This document shows, one piece after another, positions 51,180 through 62,200 of a stretch of 64,000 nt of DNA; within the stretch, counting starts at the first letter, position 1; every line of letters begins with the position of its first letter. The notes beneath the pieces were generated by a model. The model was not told the origin of the DNA, ran no database searches, and saw only the letters and a program-made list of their open reading frames with translations. A program made the translations under genes and the position numbers. Location of the stretch: positions 26,817,411 through 26,881,410 of the forward strand of contig NC_091325.1 of NCBI RefSeq assembly GCF_038502225.1, in the 5' to 3' direction. This stretch comes from Cherax quadricarinatus (lineage: Eukaryota; Arthropoda; Malacostraca; Decapoda; Parastacidae).

Positions 51180-51560
51180 CTGAGGCACTAGGCCCGCCTG
51201 CCCCTCACTCTCTCCCTACCAAACCCACATTTATAAAATTTTGGACGTGTCACGAACAATGACCACTGACAAGCTCCTAGAAGAGGCCCAAAACACTCGA
51301 TCCTCGGCACGGGTGGAAACATTACAGCTGGTTTTCTTAAGACACCAACTGTCCTTGTTCGCCTACCGATAAAAGAGGTACCTGGATGTTAGTCGACTGG
51401 TGTGGGTCGCATCCTGGGGACAAAATTGACTTAATTTGCCTGAAATGCTCTGCATAACAAGGGGCTTTCTGTGTAGTAGTATGTCAGTGATGTCAGCTAC
51501 GGCTGTATACGATGTACATGTACTTGTAGAAATAAAGGTAATTATTATATTATTATAATT
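51180..51560 (+). mobile_element. SINE of the same core family with (ATT)n tail
   Basis: The core GTTAGTCGACTGGTGTGGGT (51391-51410) is shared with the other SINEs. The 3' portion differs (ATGTACTTGTAGAAATAAAGG) and ends in an ATTATTATATTATTATA tail (51541-51558). The tRNA-like head is diverged: GGTGGAAACATTACAG wording is present but A and B boxes are not clear. Confidence 0.65.
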
Positions 51561-51596
51561 AGGTGATACTTGTCTGCCAGCACGTGCGCGCGCGCG

Positions 51597-54500
51597 TCTG
51601 AGTGTCTGTGTACTGGTGTGAGTGTGTGTGGGAGTGCATGTGTTTTCTAGTGTGTCTGTGTACTGGTGTGAGTGTGTGTGGGAGTGCATGTGTTTTCTAG
51701 TGTGTCTGTGTACTGGTGTGAGTGTGTGTGGGAGTGCATGTGTTTTCTAGTGTGTCTGTGTACTGGTGTGAGTGTGTGTGGGAGTGCATGTGTTTTCTAG
51801 TGTGTCTGTGTACTGGTGTGAGTGTGTGTGGGAGTGCATGTGTTTGCTAGTGTGTCTGTGTACTGGTGTGAGTGTGTGTGGGAGTGCATGTGTTTGCTAG
51901 TGTGTCTGTGTACTGGTGTGAGTGTGTGTGGGAGTGCATGTGTTTGCTAGTGTGTCTGTGTACTGGTGTGAGTGTGTGTGGGAGTGCATGTGTTTGCTAG
52001 TGTGTCTGTGTACTGGTGTGAGTGTGTGTGGGAGTGCATGTGTTTGCTAGTGTGTCTGTGTACTGGTGTGAGTGTGTGTGGGAGTGCATGTGTTTCCTAG
52101 TGTGTCTGTGTACTGGTGTGAGTGTGTGTGGGAGTGCATGTGTTTTCTAGTATGTCTGTGTACTGGTGTGAGTGTGTGTGGGAGTGCATGTGTTTGCTAG
52201 TGTGTCTGTGTACTTGTGTGAGTGTGTGTGGGAGTGCATGTGTTTTCTAGTGTGTCTGTGTACTGGTGTGTGTGTGGGAGTGCATGTGTTTGCTAGTGTG
52301 TCTGTGTACTGGTGTGAGTGTGTGTGGGAGTGCATGTGTTTGCTAGTGTGTCTGTGTACTGGTGTGAGTGTGTGTGGGAGTGCATGTGTTTGCTAGTGTG
52401 TCTGTGTACTGGTGTGAGTGTGTGTGGGAGTGCATGTGTTTGCTAGTGTGTCTGTGTACTGGTGTGAGTGTGTGTGGGAGTGCATGTGTTTTCTAGTGTG
52501 TCTGTGTACTGGTGTGAGTGTGTGTGGGAGTGCATGTGTTTTCTAGTGTGTCTGTGTACTGGTGTGAGTGTGTGTGGGAGTGCATGTGTTTTCTAGTGTG
52601 TCTGTGTACTGGTGTGAGTGTGTGTGGGAGTGCATGTGTTTGCTAGTGTGTCTGTGTACTGGTGTGAGTGTGTGTGGGAGTGCATGTGTTTTCTAGTGTG
52701 TCTGTGTACTGGTGTGAGTGTGTGTGGGAGTGCATGTGTTTTCTAGTGTGTCAGTGTACTGGTGTGAGTGTGTGTGGGAGTGCATGTGTTTTCTAGTGTG
52801 TCAGTGTACTGGTGTGAGTGTGTGTGGGAGTGCATGTGTTTTCTAGTGTGTCTGTGTACTGGTGTGAGTGTGTGTGGGAGTGCATGTGTTTTCTAGTGTG
52901 TCAGTGTACTCGTGTGAGTGTGTGTGGGAGTGCATGTGTTTTCTAGTGTGTCAGTGTACTGGTGTGAGTGTGTGTGGGAGTGCATGTGTTTTCTAGTTTG
53001 TCTGTGTACTGGTGTGAGTGTGTGTGGGAGTGCATGTGTTTTCTAGTGTGTCAGTGTACTGGTGTGAGTGTGTGTGGGAGTGCATGTGTTTTCTAGTGTG
53101 TCAGTGTACTGGTGTGAGTGTGTGTGGGAGTGCATGTGTTTTCTAGTGTGTCAGTGTACTGGTGTGAGTGTGTGTGGGAGTGCATGTGTTTTCTAGTGTG
53201 TCTGTGTACTGGTTTGAGTGTGTGTGGGAGTGCATGTTTGCTAGTGTGTCTGTGTACTGGTGTGAGTGTGTGTGGGAGTGCATGTGTTTTCTAGTGTGTC
53301 TGTGTACTGGTGTGAGTGTGTGTGGGAGTGCATGTGTTTTCTAGTGTGTCTGTGTACTGGTGTGAGTGTGTGTGGGAGTGCATGTTTGCTAGTGTGTCTG
53401 TGTACTGGTGTGAGTGTGTGTGGGAGTGCATGTGCTTGCTAGTGTGTCTGTGTACTGGTGTGAGTGTGTGTGGGAGTGCATGTGTTTTCTAGTGTGTCAG
53501 TGTACTGGTGTGAGTGTGTGTGGGAGTGCATGTGTTTTCTAGTGTGTCTGTGTACTGGTGTGAGTGTGTGTGGGAGTGCATGTTTGCTAGTGTGTCTGTG
53601 TACTGGTGTGAGTGTGTGTGGGCGTGCATGTGTTTTCTAGTGTGTCTGTGTACTGGTGTGAGTGTGTGTGGGAGTGCATGTGTTTGCTAGTGTGTCTGTG
53701 TACTGGTGTGAGTGTGTGTGGGAGTGCATGTTTGCTAGTGTGTCTGTGTACTGGTGTGAGTGTGTGTGGGAGTGCATGTGTTTTCTAGTGTGTCTGTGTA
53801 CTGGTGTGAGTGTGTGTGGGAGTGCATGTGTTTTCTAGTGTGTCTGTGTACTGGTGTGAGTGTGTGTGGGAGTGCATGTGTTTGCTAGTGTGTCTGTGTA
53901 CTGGTGTGAGTGTGTGTGCGAGTGCATGTGTTTGCTAGTGTGTCTGTGTACTGGTGTGAGTGTGTGTGGGAGTGCATGTGTTTTCTAGTGTGTCTGTGTA
54001 CTGGTGTGAGTGTGTGTGGGAGTGCATGTGTTTGCTAGTGTGTCTGTGTACTGGTGTGAGTGTGTGTGGGAGTGCATGTGTTTTCTAGTGTGTCAGTGTA
54101 CTGGTGTGAGTGTGTGTGGGAGTGCATGTGTTTTCTAGTGTGTCTGTGTACTGGTGTGAGTGTGTGTGGGAGTGCATGTGTTTGCTAGTGTGTCTGTGTA
54201 CTGGTGTGAGTGTGTGTGGGAGTGCATGTGTTTGCTAGTGTGTCTGTGTACTGGTGTGAGTGTGTGTGGGAGTGCGTGTGTTTGCTAGTGTGTCTGTGTA
54301 CTGGTGTGAGTGTGTGTGGGAGTGCATGTGTTTGCTAGTGTGTCTGTGTACTGGTGTGAGTGTGTGTGGGAGTGCATGTGTTTGCTAGTGTGTCTGTGTA
54401 CTGGTGTGAGTGTGTGTGGGAGTGCATGTGTTTGCTAGTGTGTCAGTGTACTGGTGTGAGTGTGTGTGGGAGTGCATGTGTTTTCTAGTGTGTCAGTGTA

Positions 54501-57500
54501 CTGGTGTGAGTGTGTGTGGGACTGCATGTGTTTTCTAGTGTGTCTGTGTACTGGTGTGAGTGTTTGTGGGAGTGCATGTGTTTGCTAGTGTGTCTGTGTA
54601 CTGGTGTGAGTGTGTGTGGGAGTGCATGTGTTTTCTAGTGTGTCTGTGTACTGGTGTGAGTGTGTGTGGGAGTGCATGTGTTTTCTAGTGTGTCAGTGTA
54701 CTGGTGTGAGTGTGTGTGGGAGTGCATGTGTTTTCTAGTGTGTCTGTGTACTGGTGTGAGTGTGTGTGGGAGTGCATGTGTTTGCTAGTGTGTCAGTGTA
54801 CTGGTGTGAGTGTGTGTGGGAGTGCATGTGTTTTCTAGTGTGTCTGTGTACTGGTGTGAGTGTGTGTGGGAGTGCTTGTGTTTTCTAGTGTGTCTGTGTA
54901 CTGGTGTGAGTGTGTGTGGGAGTGCATGTGTTTTCTAGTGTGTCTGTGTACTGGTGTGAGTGTGTGTGGGAGTGCATGTGTTTTCTAGTGTGTCAGTGTA
55001 CTGGTGTGAGTGTGTGTGGGAGTGCATGTGTTTTCTAGTGTGTCTGTGTACTGGTGTGAGTGTGTGTGGGAGTGCATGTGTTTTCTAGTGTGTCTGTGTA
55101 CTGGTGTGAGTGTGTGTGGGAGTGCATGTGTTTTCTAGTGTGTCTGTGTACTGGTGTGAGTGTGTGTGGGAGTGCATGTGTTTTCTAGTGTGTCTGTGTA
55201 CTGGTGTGAGTGTGTGTGGGAGTGCATGTGTTTTCTAGTGTGTCAGTGTACTGGTGTGAGTGTGTGTGGGAGTGCATGTGTTTTCTAGTGTGTCAGTGTA
55301 CTGGTGTGAGTGTGTGTGGGAGTGCATGTGTTTTCTAGTGTGTCAGTGTACTGGTGTGAGTGTGTGTGGGAGTGCATGTGTTTTCTAGTGTGTCTGTGTA
55401 CTGGTTTGAGTGTGTGTGGGAGTGCATGTTTGCTAGTGTGTCTGTGTACTGGTGTGAGTGTGTGTGGGAGTGCATGTGTTTTCTAGTGTGTCTGTGTACT
55501 GGTGTGAGTGTGTGTGGGAGTGCATGTGTTTTCTAGTGTGTCTGTGTACTGGTGTGAGTGTGTGTGGGAGTGCATGTTTGCTAGTGTGTCTGTGTACTGG
55601 TGTGAGTGTGTGTGGGAGTGCATGTGCTTGCTAGTGTGTCTGTGTACTGGTGTGAGTGTGTGTGGGAGTGCATGTGTTTTCTAGTGTGTCAGTGTACTGG
55701 TGTGAGTGTGTGTGGGAGTGCATGTGTTTTCTAGTGTGTCTGTGTACTGGTGTGAGTGTGTGTGGGAGTGCATGTTTGCTAGTGTGTCTGTGTACTGGTG
55801 TGAGTGTGTGTGGGCGTGCATGTGTTTTCTAGTGTGTCTGTGTACTGGTGTGAGTGTGTGTGGGAGTGCATGTGTTTGCTAGTGTGTCTGTGTACTGGTG
55901 TGAGTGTGTGTGGGAGTGCATGTTTGCTAGTGTGTCTGTGTACTGGTGTGAGTGTGTGTGGGAGTGCATGTGTTTTCTAGTGTGTCTGTGTACTGGTGTG
56001 AGTGTGTGTGGGAGTGCATGTGTTTTCTAGTGTGTCTGTGTACTGGTGTGAGTGTGTGTGGGAGTGCATGTGTTTGCTAGTGTGTCTGTGTACTGGTGTG
56101 AGTGTGTGTGCGAGTGCATGTGTTTGCTAGTGTGTCTGTGTACTGGTGTGAGTGTGTGTGGGAGTGCATGTGTTTTCTAGTGTGTCTGTGTACTGGTGTG
56201 AGTGTGTGTGGGAGTGCATGTGTTTGCTAGTGTGTCTGTGTACTGGTGTGAGTGTGTGTGGGAGTGCATGTGTTTTCTAGTGTGTCAGTGTACTGGTGTG
56301 AGTGTGTGTGGGAGTGCATGTGTTTTCTAGTGTGTCTGTGTACTGGTGTGAGTGTGTGTGGGAGTGCATGTGTTTGCTAGTGTGTCTGTGTACTGGTGTG
56401 AGTGTGTGTGGGAGTGCATGTGTTTGCTAGTGTGTCTGTGTACTGGTGTGAGTGTGTGTGGGAGTGCGTGTGTTTGCTAGTGTGTCTGTGTACTGGTGTG
56501 AGTGTGTGTGGGAGTGCATGTGTTTGCTAGTGTGTCTGTGTACTGGTGTGAGTGTGTGTGGGAGTGCATGTGTTTGCTAGTGTGTCTGTGTACTGGTGTG
56601 AGTGTGTGTGGGAGTGCATGTGTTTGCTAGTGTGTCAGTGTACTGGTGTGAGTGTGTGTGGGAGTGCATGTGTTTTCTAGTGTGTCAGTGTACTGGTGTG
56701 AGTGTGTGTGGGACTGCATGTGTTTTCTAGTGTGTCTGTGTACTGGTGTGAGTGTTTGTGGGAGTGCATGTGTTTGCTAGTGTGTCTGTGTACTGGTGTG
56801 AGTGTGTGTGGGAGTGCATGTGTTTTCTAGTGTGTCTGTGTACTGGTGTGAGTGTGTGTGGGAGTGCATGTGTTTTCTAGTGTGTCAGTGTACTGGTGTG
56901 AGTGTGTGTGGGAGTGCATGTGTTTTCTAGTGTGTCTGTGTACTGGTGTGAGTGTGTGTGGGAGTGCATGTGTTTGCTAGTGTGTCAGTGTACTGGTGTG
57001 AGTGTGTGTGGGAGTGCATGTGTTTTCTAGTGTGTCTGTGTACTGGTGTGAGTGTGTGTGGGAGTGCTTGTGTTTTCTAGTGTGTCTGTGTACTGGTGTG
57101 AGTGTGTGTGGGAGTGCATGTGTTTTCTAGTGTGTCTGTGTACTGGTGTGAGTGTGTGTGGGAGTGCATGTGTTTTCTAGTGTGTCAGTGTACTGGTGTG
57201 AGTGTGTGTGGGAGTGCATGTGTTTTCTAGTGTGTCTGTGTACTGGTGTGAGTGTGTGTGGGAGTGCATGTGTTTTCTAGTGTGTCTGTGTACTGGTGTG
57301 AGTGTGTGTGGGAGTGCATGTGTTTTCTAGTGTGTCTGTGTACTGGTGTGAGTGTGTGTGGGAGTGCATGTGTTTTCTAGTGTGTCTGTGTACTGGTGTG
57401 AGTGTGTGTGGGAGTGCATGTGTTTTCTAGTGTGTCAGTGTACTGGTGTGAGTGTGTGTGGGAGTGCATGTGTTTGCTAGTGTGTCTGTGTACTGGTGTG

Positions 57501-57637
57501 AGTGTGTGTGGGAGTGCATGTGTTTTCTAGTGTGTCAGTGTACTGGTGTGAGTGTGTGTGGGAGTGCATGTGTTTTCTAGTGTGTCAGTGTACTGGTGTG
57601 AGTGTGTGTGGGAGTGCATGTGTTTTCTAGTGTGTCA
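51597..57637. repeat. 50-bp minisatellite, about 120 copies, with higher-order structure
   Basis: The unit is TGTGTCTGTGTACTGGTGTG then AGTGTGTGTGGGAGTGCATG then TGTTTTCTAG. Frequent variants are TTTGCTAG, TCAGTG and a 3-bp-shorter GCATGTTTGCTAG. Rare variants (GGTTTGAG, GGCGTGCATG, GCGAGTGC, GGACTGC, GTTTGTGGG, GTGCTTGTG) each occur twice, always 2,192 bp apart. A block of ~44 units was therefore duplicated in tandem. Confidence 0.95.
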
Positions 57638-57780
57638 CTGGTCCAAGCGTCACTAGTCCGAGCGTCACTAGTCCGAGCGTCACTAGTCCGAGCGTCACTG
57701 GTCCGAGCGTCCCATCAGTGGTCCGAGCGTCCCATCAGTGGTCCGAGCGTCCCATCAGTGGTCCCGGCGTCCCATGTCTC
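57638..57780. repeat. Short 15/20-bp tandem repeats
   Basis: A GTCACTAGTCCGAGC unit (15 bp) is repeated about four times, then GTCCCATCAGTGGTCCGAGC (20 bp) about three times. The two units share GTCCGAGC. Confidence 0.85.
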
Positions 57781-57856
57781 ACTATATTTATCCCAGACTT
57801 AGGCTAGTAGAAATTTTGCTTAACTATGCTAATTCTCACAGTTGTTTTTGTTCTTA

Positions 57857-58262
57857 TGTTGTCGTGTGTGACTACCCATGTAGTTGTCTCGTGTGTGACT
57901 ACCCATGTAGTTGTCTCGTGTGTGACTACCCATGTAGTTGTCTCGTGTGTGACTACCCATGTAGTTGTCTCGTGTGTGACTACCCATGTAGTTGTCTCGT
58001 GTGTGACTACCCATGTAGTTGTCTCGTGTGTGACTACCCATGTAGTTGTCTCGTGTGTGACTACCCATGTAGTTGTCTCGTGTGTGACTACCCATGTAGT
58101 TGTCTCGTGTGTGACTACCCATGTAGTTGTCTCGTGTGTGACTACCCATGTAGTTGTCTCGTGTGTGACTACCCATGTAGTTGTCTCGTGTGTGACTACC
58201 CATGTAGTTGTCTCGTGTGTGACTACCCATGTAGTTGTCTCGTGTGTGACTACCCATGTAGT
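57857..58262. repeat. 27-bp tandem repeat, about 15 copies
   Basis: The unit is CTCGTGTGTGACTACCCATG plus TAGTTGT. Copies are nearly identical. It grades into the 33-bp array on its right. Confidence 0.95.
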
Positions 58263-58650
58263 TACAGAGTGAAGTGTCGTGTGTGACTACCCATGTAGTT
58301 ACAGAGTGAAGTGTGGTAACTACCAATGTAGTTACAGAGTGAAGTGTGGTAACTACCAATGTAGTTACAGAGTGAAGTGTGGTAACTACCCATGTAGTTA
58401 CAGAGTGAAGTGTGGTAACTACCAATGTAGTTACAGAGTGAAGTGTGGTAACTACCAATGTAGTTACAGAGTGAAGTGTGGTAACTACCCATGTAGTTAC
58501 AGAGTGAAGTGTGGTAACTACCCATGTAGTTACAGAGTGAAGTGTGGTAACTACCCATGTAGTTACAGAGTGAAGTGTGGTAACTACCCATGTAGTTACA
58601 GAGTGAAGTGTGGTAACTACCGATGTAGTTACAGAGTGAAGTGTGGTAAC
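58263..58650. repeat. 33-bp tandem repeat, about 11 copies, related to the 27-bp unit
   Basis: The unit is TACAGAGTGAAGTGTGGTAA plus CTACCCATGTAGT, with a CCAATG variant. The ACTACCCATGTAGT part is shared with the 27-bp unit. The first copy here is a hybrid: GAAGTGTCGTGTGTGACTAC joins the two types. Confidence 0.95.
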
Positions 58651-59294
58651 TGGAAACAGTGGGTGTTGTGGACACTACTTAACACCTAACAACTCTTCAG
58701 CAGTTTATGGTATTCTCTCCAGATATTATTGATCCTCCGCCATCCTCCATTACAGCGGATTTTAATGGAGATGGAGGGGGGGGGGAGCTATTTTCTCCAT
58801 GCATAGACTCTTTTGAAGATTTAAAAATAATTAAATTAACAATGAAAAACAGTCTTTCAATTTTCCTATTTAAATGAAGAAGACTTTTTTTTTTTAAATT
58901 TACATTTAAAATTGTATATGAAGGAAGGAAGGGTCCAGGAGATGATGACCAACTGTGAGAGTGAGCGCCAACCAAAATAGGTTCAGAACCACGGAACGGG
59001 TTGGTTTTCAACCCACGGCGGGTGAGCAGTAAAACTCCGGGTCAGTGCGTACACTTGTTAGTACGATGTAGTGAGTCGTTAAGAAGAGTTGTTCTAGATG
59101 ACTCTAGACACAGATATAACAAAAACGAATATTTGTAATGTTAAGCAAGAAGTACTGTATCCCGTGTTGTACAACTACTGTATATCAACCCAGAACAATG
59201 TTCCTAGTCTTCGTTTATCATTAATGATCAATTTTAAAATTACGACATTTATCTGATAAAAAATACCATTGTTTAGGAAAATATTTAATTATTT
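58651..59294. other. No gene recognised
   Basis: AT-rich unique-looking sequence with a nine-base G run near 58778-58787 and a T run near 58887-58896. No coding or RNA feature was found. Confidence 0.5.
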
Positions 59295-62200
59295 CACAGC
59301 CTCCACCCTGCCATCACAGCCTCCACCCTGCCATCATAGCCTCCACCCTGCCATCATAGCCTCCACCCTGCCATCATAGCCTCCACCCTGCCATCATAGC
59401 CTCCACCCTGCCATCACAGCCTCCACCCTGCCATCATAGCCTCCACCCTGCCATCATAGCCTCCACCCTGCCATCATAGCCTCCACCCTGCCATCATAGC
59501 CTCCACCCTGCCATCATAGCCTCCACCCTGCCATCATAGCCTCCACCCTGCCATCATAGCCTCCACCCTGCCATCACAGCCTCCACCCTGCCATCATAGC
59601 CTTCACCCTGCCATCATAGCCTCCACCCTGCCATCATAGCCTCCACCCTGCCATCATAGCCTCCACCCTGCCATCACAGCCTCCACCCTGCCATCATAGC
59701 CTCCACCCTGCCATCATAGCCTCCACCCTGCCATCACAGCCTCCACCCTGCCATCATAGCCTCCACCCTGCCATCATAGCCTCCACCCTGCCATCACAGC
59801 CTCCACCCTGCCATCATAGCCTCCACCCTGCCATCATAGCCTCCACCCTGCCATCATAGCCTCCACCCTGCCATCATAGCCTCCACCCTGCCATCATAGC
59901 CTCCACCCATAGCCTCCACCCTGCCATCATAGCCTCCACCCTCATAGCCTCCACCCTGCCATCATAGCCTCCACCCTGCCATCATAGCCTCCACCCTGCC
60001 ATCATAGCCTCCACCCTGCCATCATAGCCTCCACCCTGCCATCATAGCAGCCTCCACCCTGCCATCATAGCCTCCACCCTGCCATCATAGCCACCACCCT
60101 GCCTCCACCCTGCCATCATAGCCTCCACCCTGCCATCATAGCCTCCACCCTGCCATCATAGCCTCCACCCTGCCATCATAGCCTCCACCCTGCCATCATA
60201 GCCTCCACCCTGCCATCATAGCCTCCACCCTGCCATCATAGCCTCCACCCTGCCATCATAGCCTCCACCCTGCCATCATAGCCTCCACCCTGCCATCACA
60301 GCCTCCACCCTGCCATCACAGCCTCCACCCTGCCATCACAGCCTCCACCCTGCCATCATAGCCTCGACCCTGCCATCATAGCCTCCACCTCCACCCTGCC
60401 ATCATAGCCTCATAGCCTCTGCCATCATAGCCTCCACCCTCCACCCTGCCATCATAGCCTCCACCCTGCCATCATAGCCTCCACCCTGCCATCATAGCCT
60501 CCACCCTGCCTCCACCCTGCCATCATAGCCTCCACCCTGCCATCATAGCCTCCACCCTGCCATCATAGCCTCCACCCTGCCATCATAGCCTCCACCCTGC
60601 CATCATAGCCTCCACCCTGCCATCATAGCCTCCACCCTGCCATCATAGCCTCCACCCTGCCATCATAGCCTCCACCCTGCCATCATAGCCTCCACCCTGC
60701 CATCATAGCCTCCACCCTGCCATCATAGCCTCCACCCTGCCATCATCCAGCCTCCACCCTGCCATCATAGCCTCCACCCTGCCATCATAGCCTCCACCCT
60801 GCCATCATAGCCTCCACCCTGCCATCATAGCCTCCACCCTGCCATCATAGCCTCCACCCTGCCATCATAGCCTCCACCCTGCCATCATCATAGCCTCCAC
60901 CCTGCCATCATAGCCTCCACCCTGCCATCATAGCCTCCACCCTGCCATCATAGCCTCCACCCTGCCATCATAGCCTCCACCCTGCCATCATAGCCTCCAC
61001 CCTGCCATCATAGCCTCCACCCTGCCATCATAGCCTCCACCCTGCCATCATAGCCTCCACCCTGCCATCATAGCCTCCACCCTGCCATCATAGCCTCCAC
61101 CCTGCCATCATAGCCTCCACCCTGCCATCATAGCCTCCACCCTGCCATCATAGCCTCCACCCTGCCATCATAGCCTCCACCCTGCCATCATAGCCTCCAC
61201 CCTGCCATCATAGCCTCCACCCTGCCATCATAGCCTCCACCCTGCCATCATAGCCTCCACCCTGCCATCATAGCCTCCACCCTGCCATCATAGCCTCCAC
61301 CCTGCCATCATAGCCTCCACCCTGCCATCACAGCCTCAACCCTGCCATCACCTCCAGCCTCCACCCTGCCATCCTCGCCTCCACCCTGCCATCATAGCCT
61401 CCACCCTGCCATCATAGCCTCCACCCTGCCATCATAGCCTCCACCCTGCCATCATAGCCTCCACCCTGCCATCATAGCCTCCACCCTGCCATCATAGCCT
61501 CCACCCTGCCATCATAGCCTCCACCCTGCCATCATAGCCTCCACCCTGCCATCATAGCCTCCACCCTGCCATCATAGCCTCCACCCTGCCATCATATCAT
61601 GGCCTCCACCCTGCCATCATAGCCTCCACCCTGCCATCATAGCCTCCACCCTGCCATCATAGCCTCCACCCTGCCATCATAGCCTCCACCCTGCCACCAT
61701 AGCCTCCACCCTGCCATCATAGCCTCCACCCTGCCATCATAGCCTCCACCCTGCCATCATAGCCTCCACCCTGCCATCATAGCCTCCACCCTGCCATCAT
61801 AGCCTCCACCCTGCCATCATAGCCTCCACCCTGCCATCATAGCCTCCACCCTGCCATCATAGCCTCCACCCTGCCATCATAGCCTCCACCCTGCCATCAT
61901 AGCCTCCACCCTGCCATCATAGCCTCCACCCTGCCATCATAGCCTCCACCTGCCATCATAGCCTCCATGCATAGCCTCCACCCTGCCATCATAGCCTCCA
62001 TGCCTGCCATCATAGCCTCCACCCTGCCATCAGAGCCTCCACCCTGCCATCATAGCCTCCACCCTGCCATCATAGCCTCCACCCTGCCATCATAGCCTCC
62101 ACCCTGCCATCATAGCCTCCACCCTGCCATCATAGCCTCCACCCTGCCATCATAGCCTCCACCCTGCCATCATAGCCTCCACCCTGCCATCATCATAGCC

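Noticed and set aside
57857..58650. CRISPR-like array
   Set aside because: The units are head-to-tail repeats with no unique spacers, in a clearly eukaryotic transposon-rich window.
57738..58689. Repeat proteins of 136-209 codons in both strands
   Set aside because: 27- and 33-bp tandem repeats are multiples of three, so frames stay open automatically. No start context or domain supports a gene.
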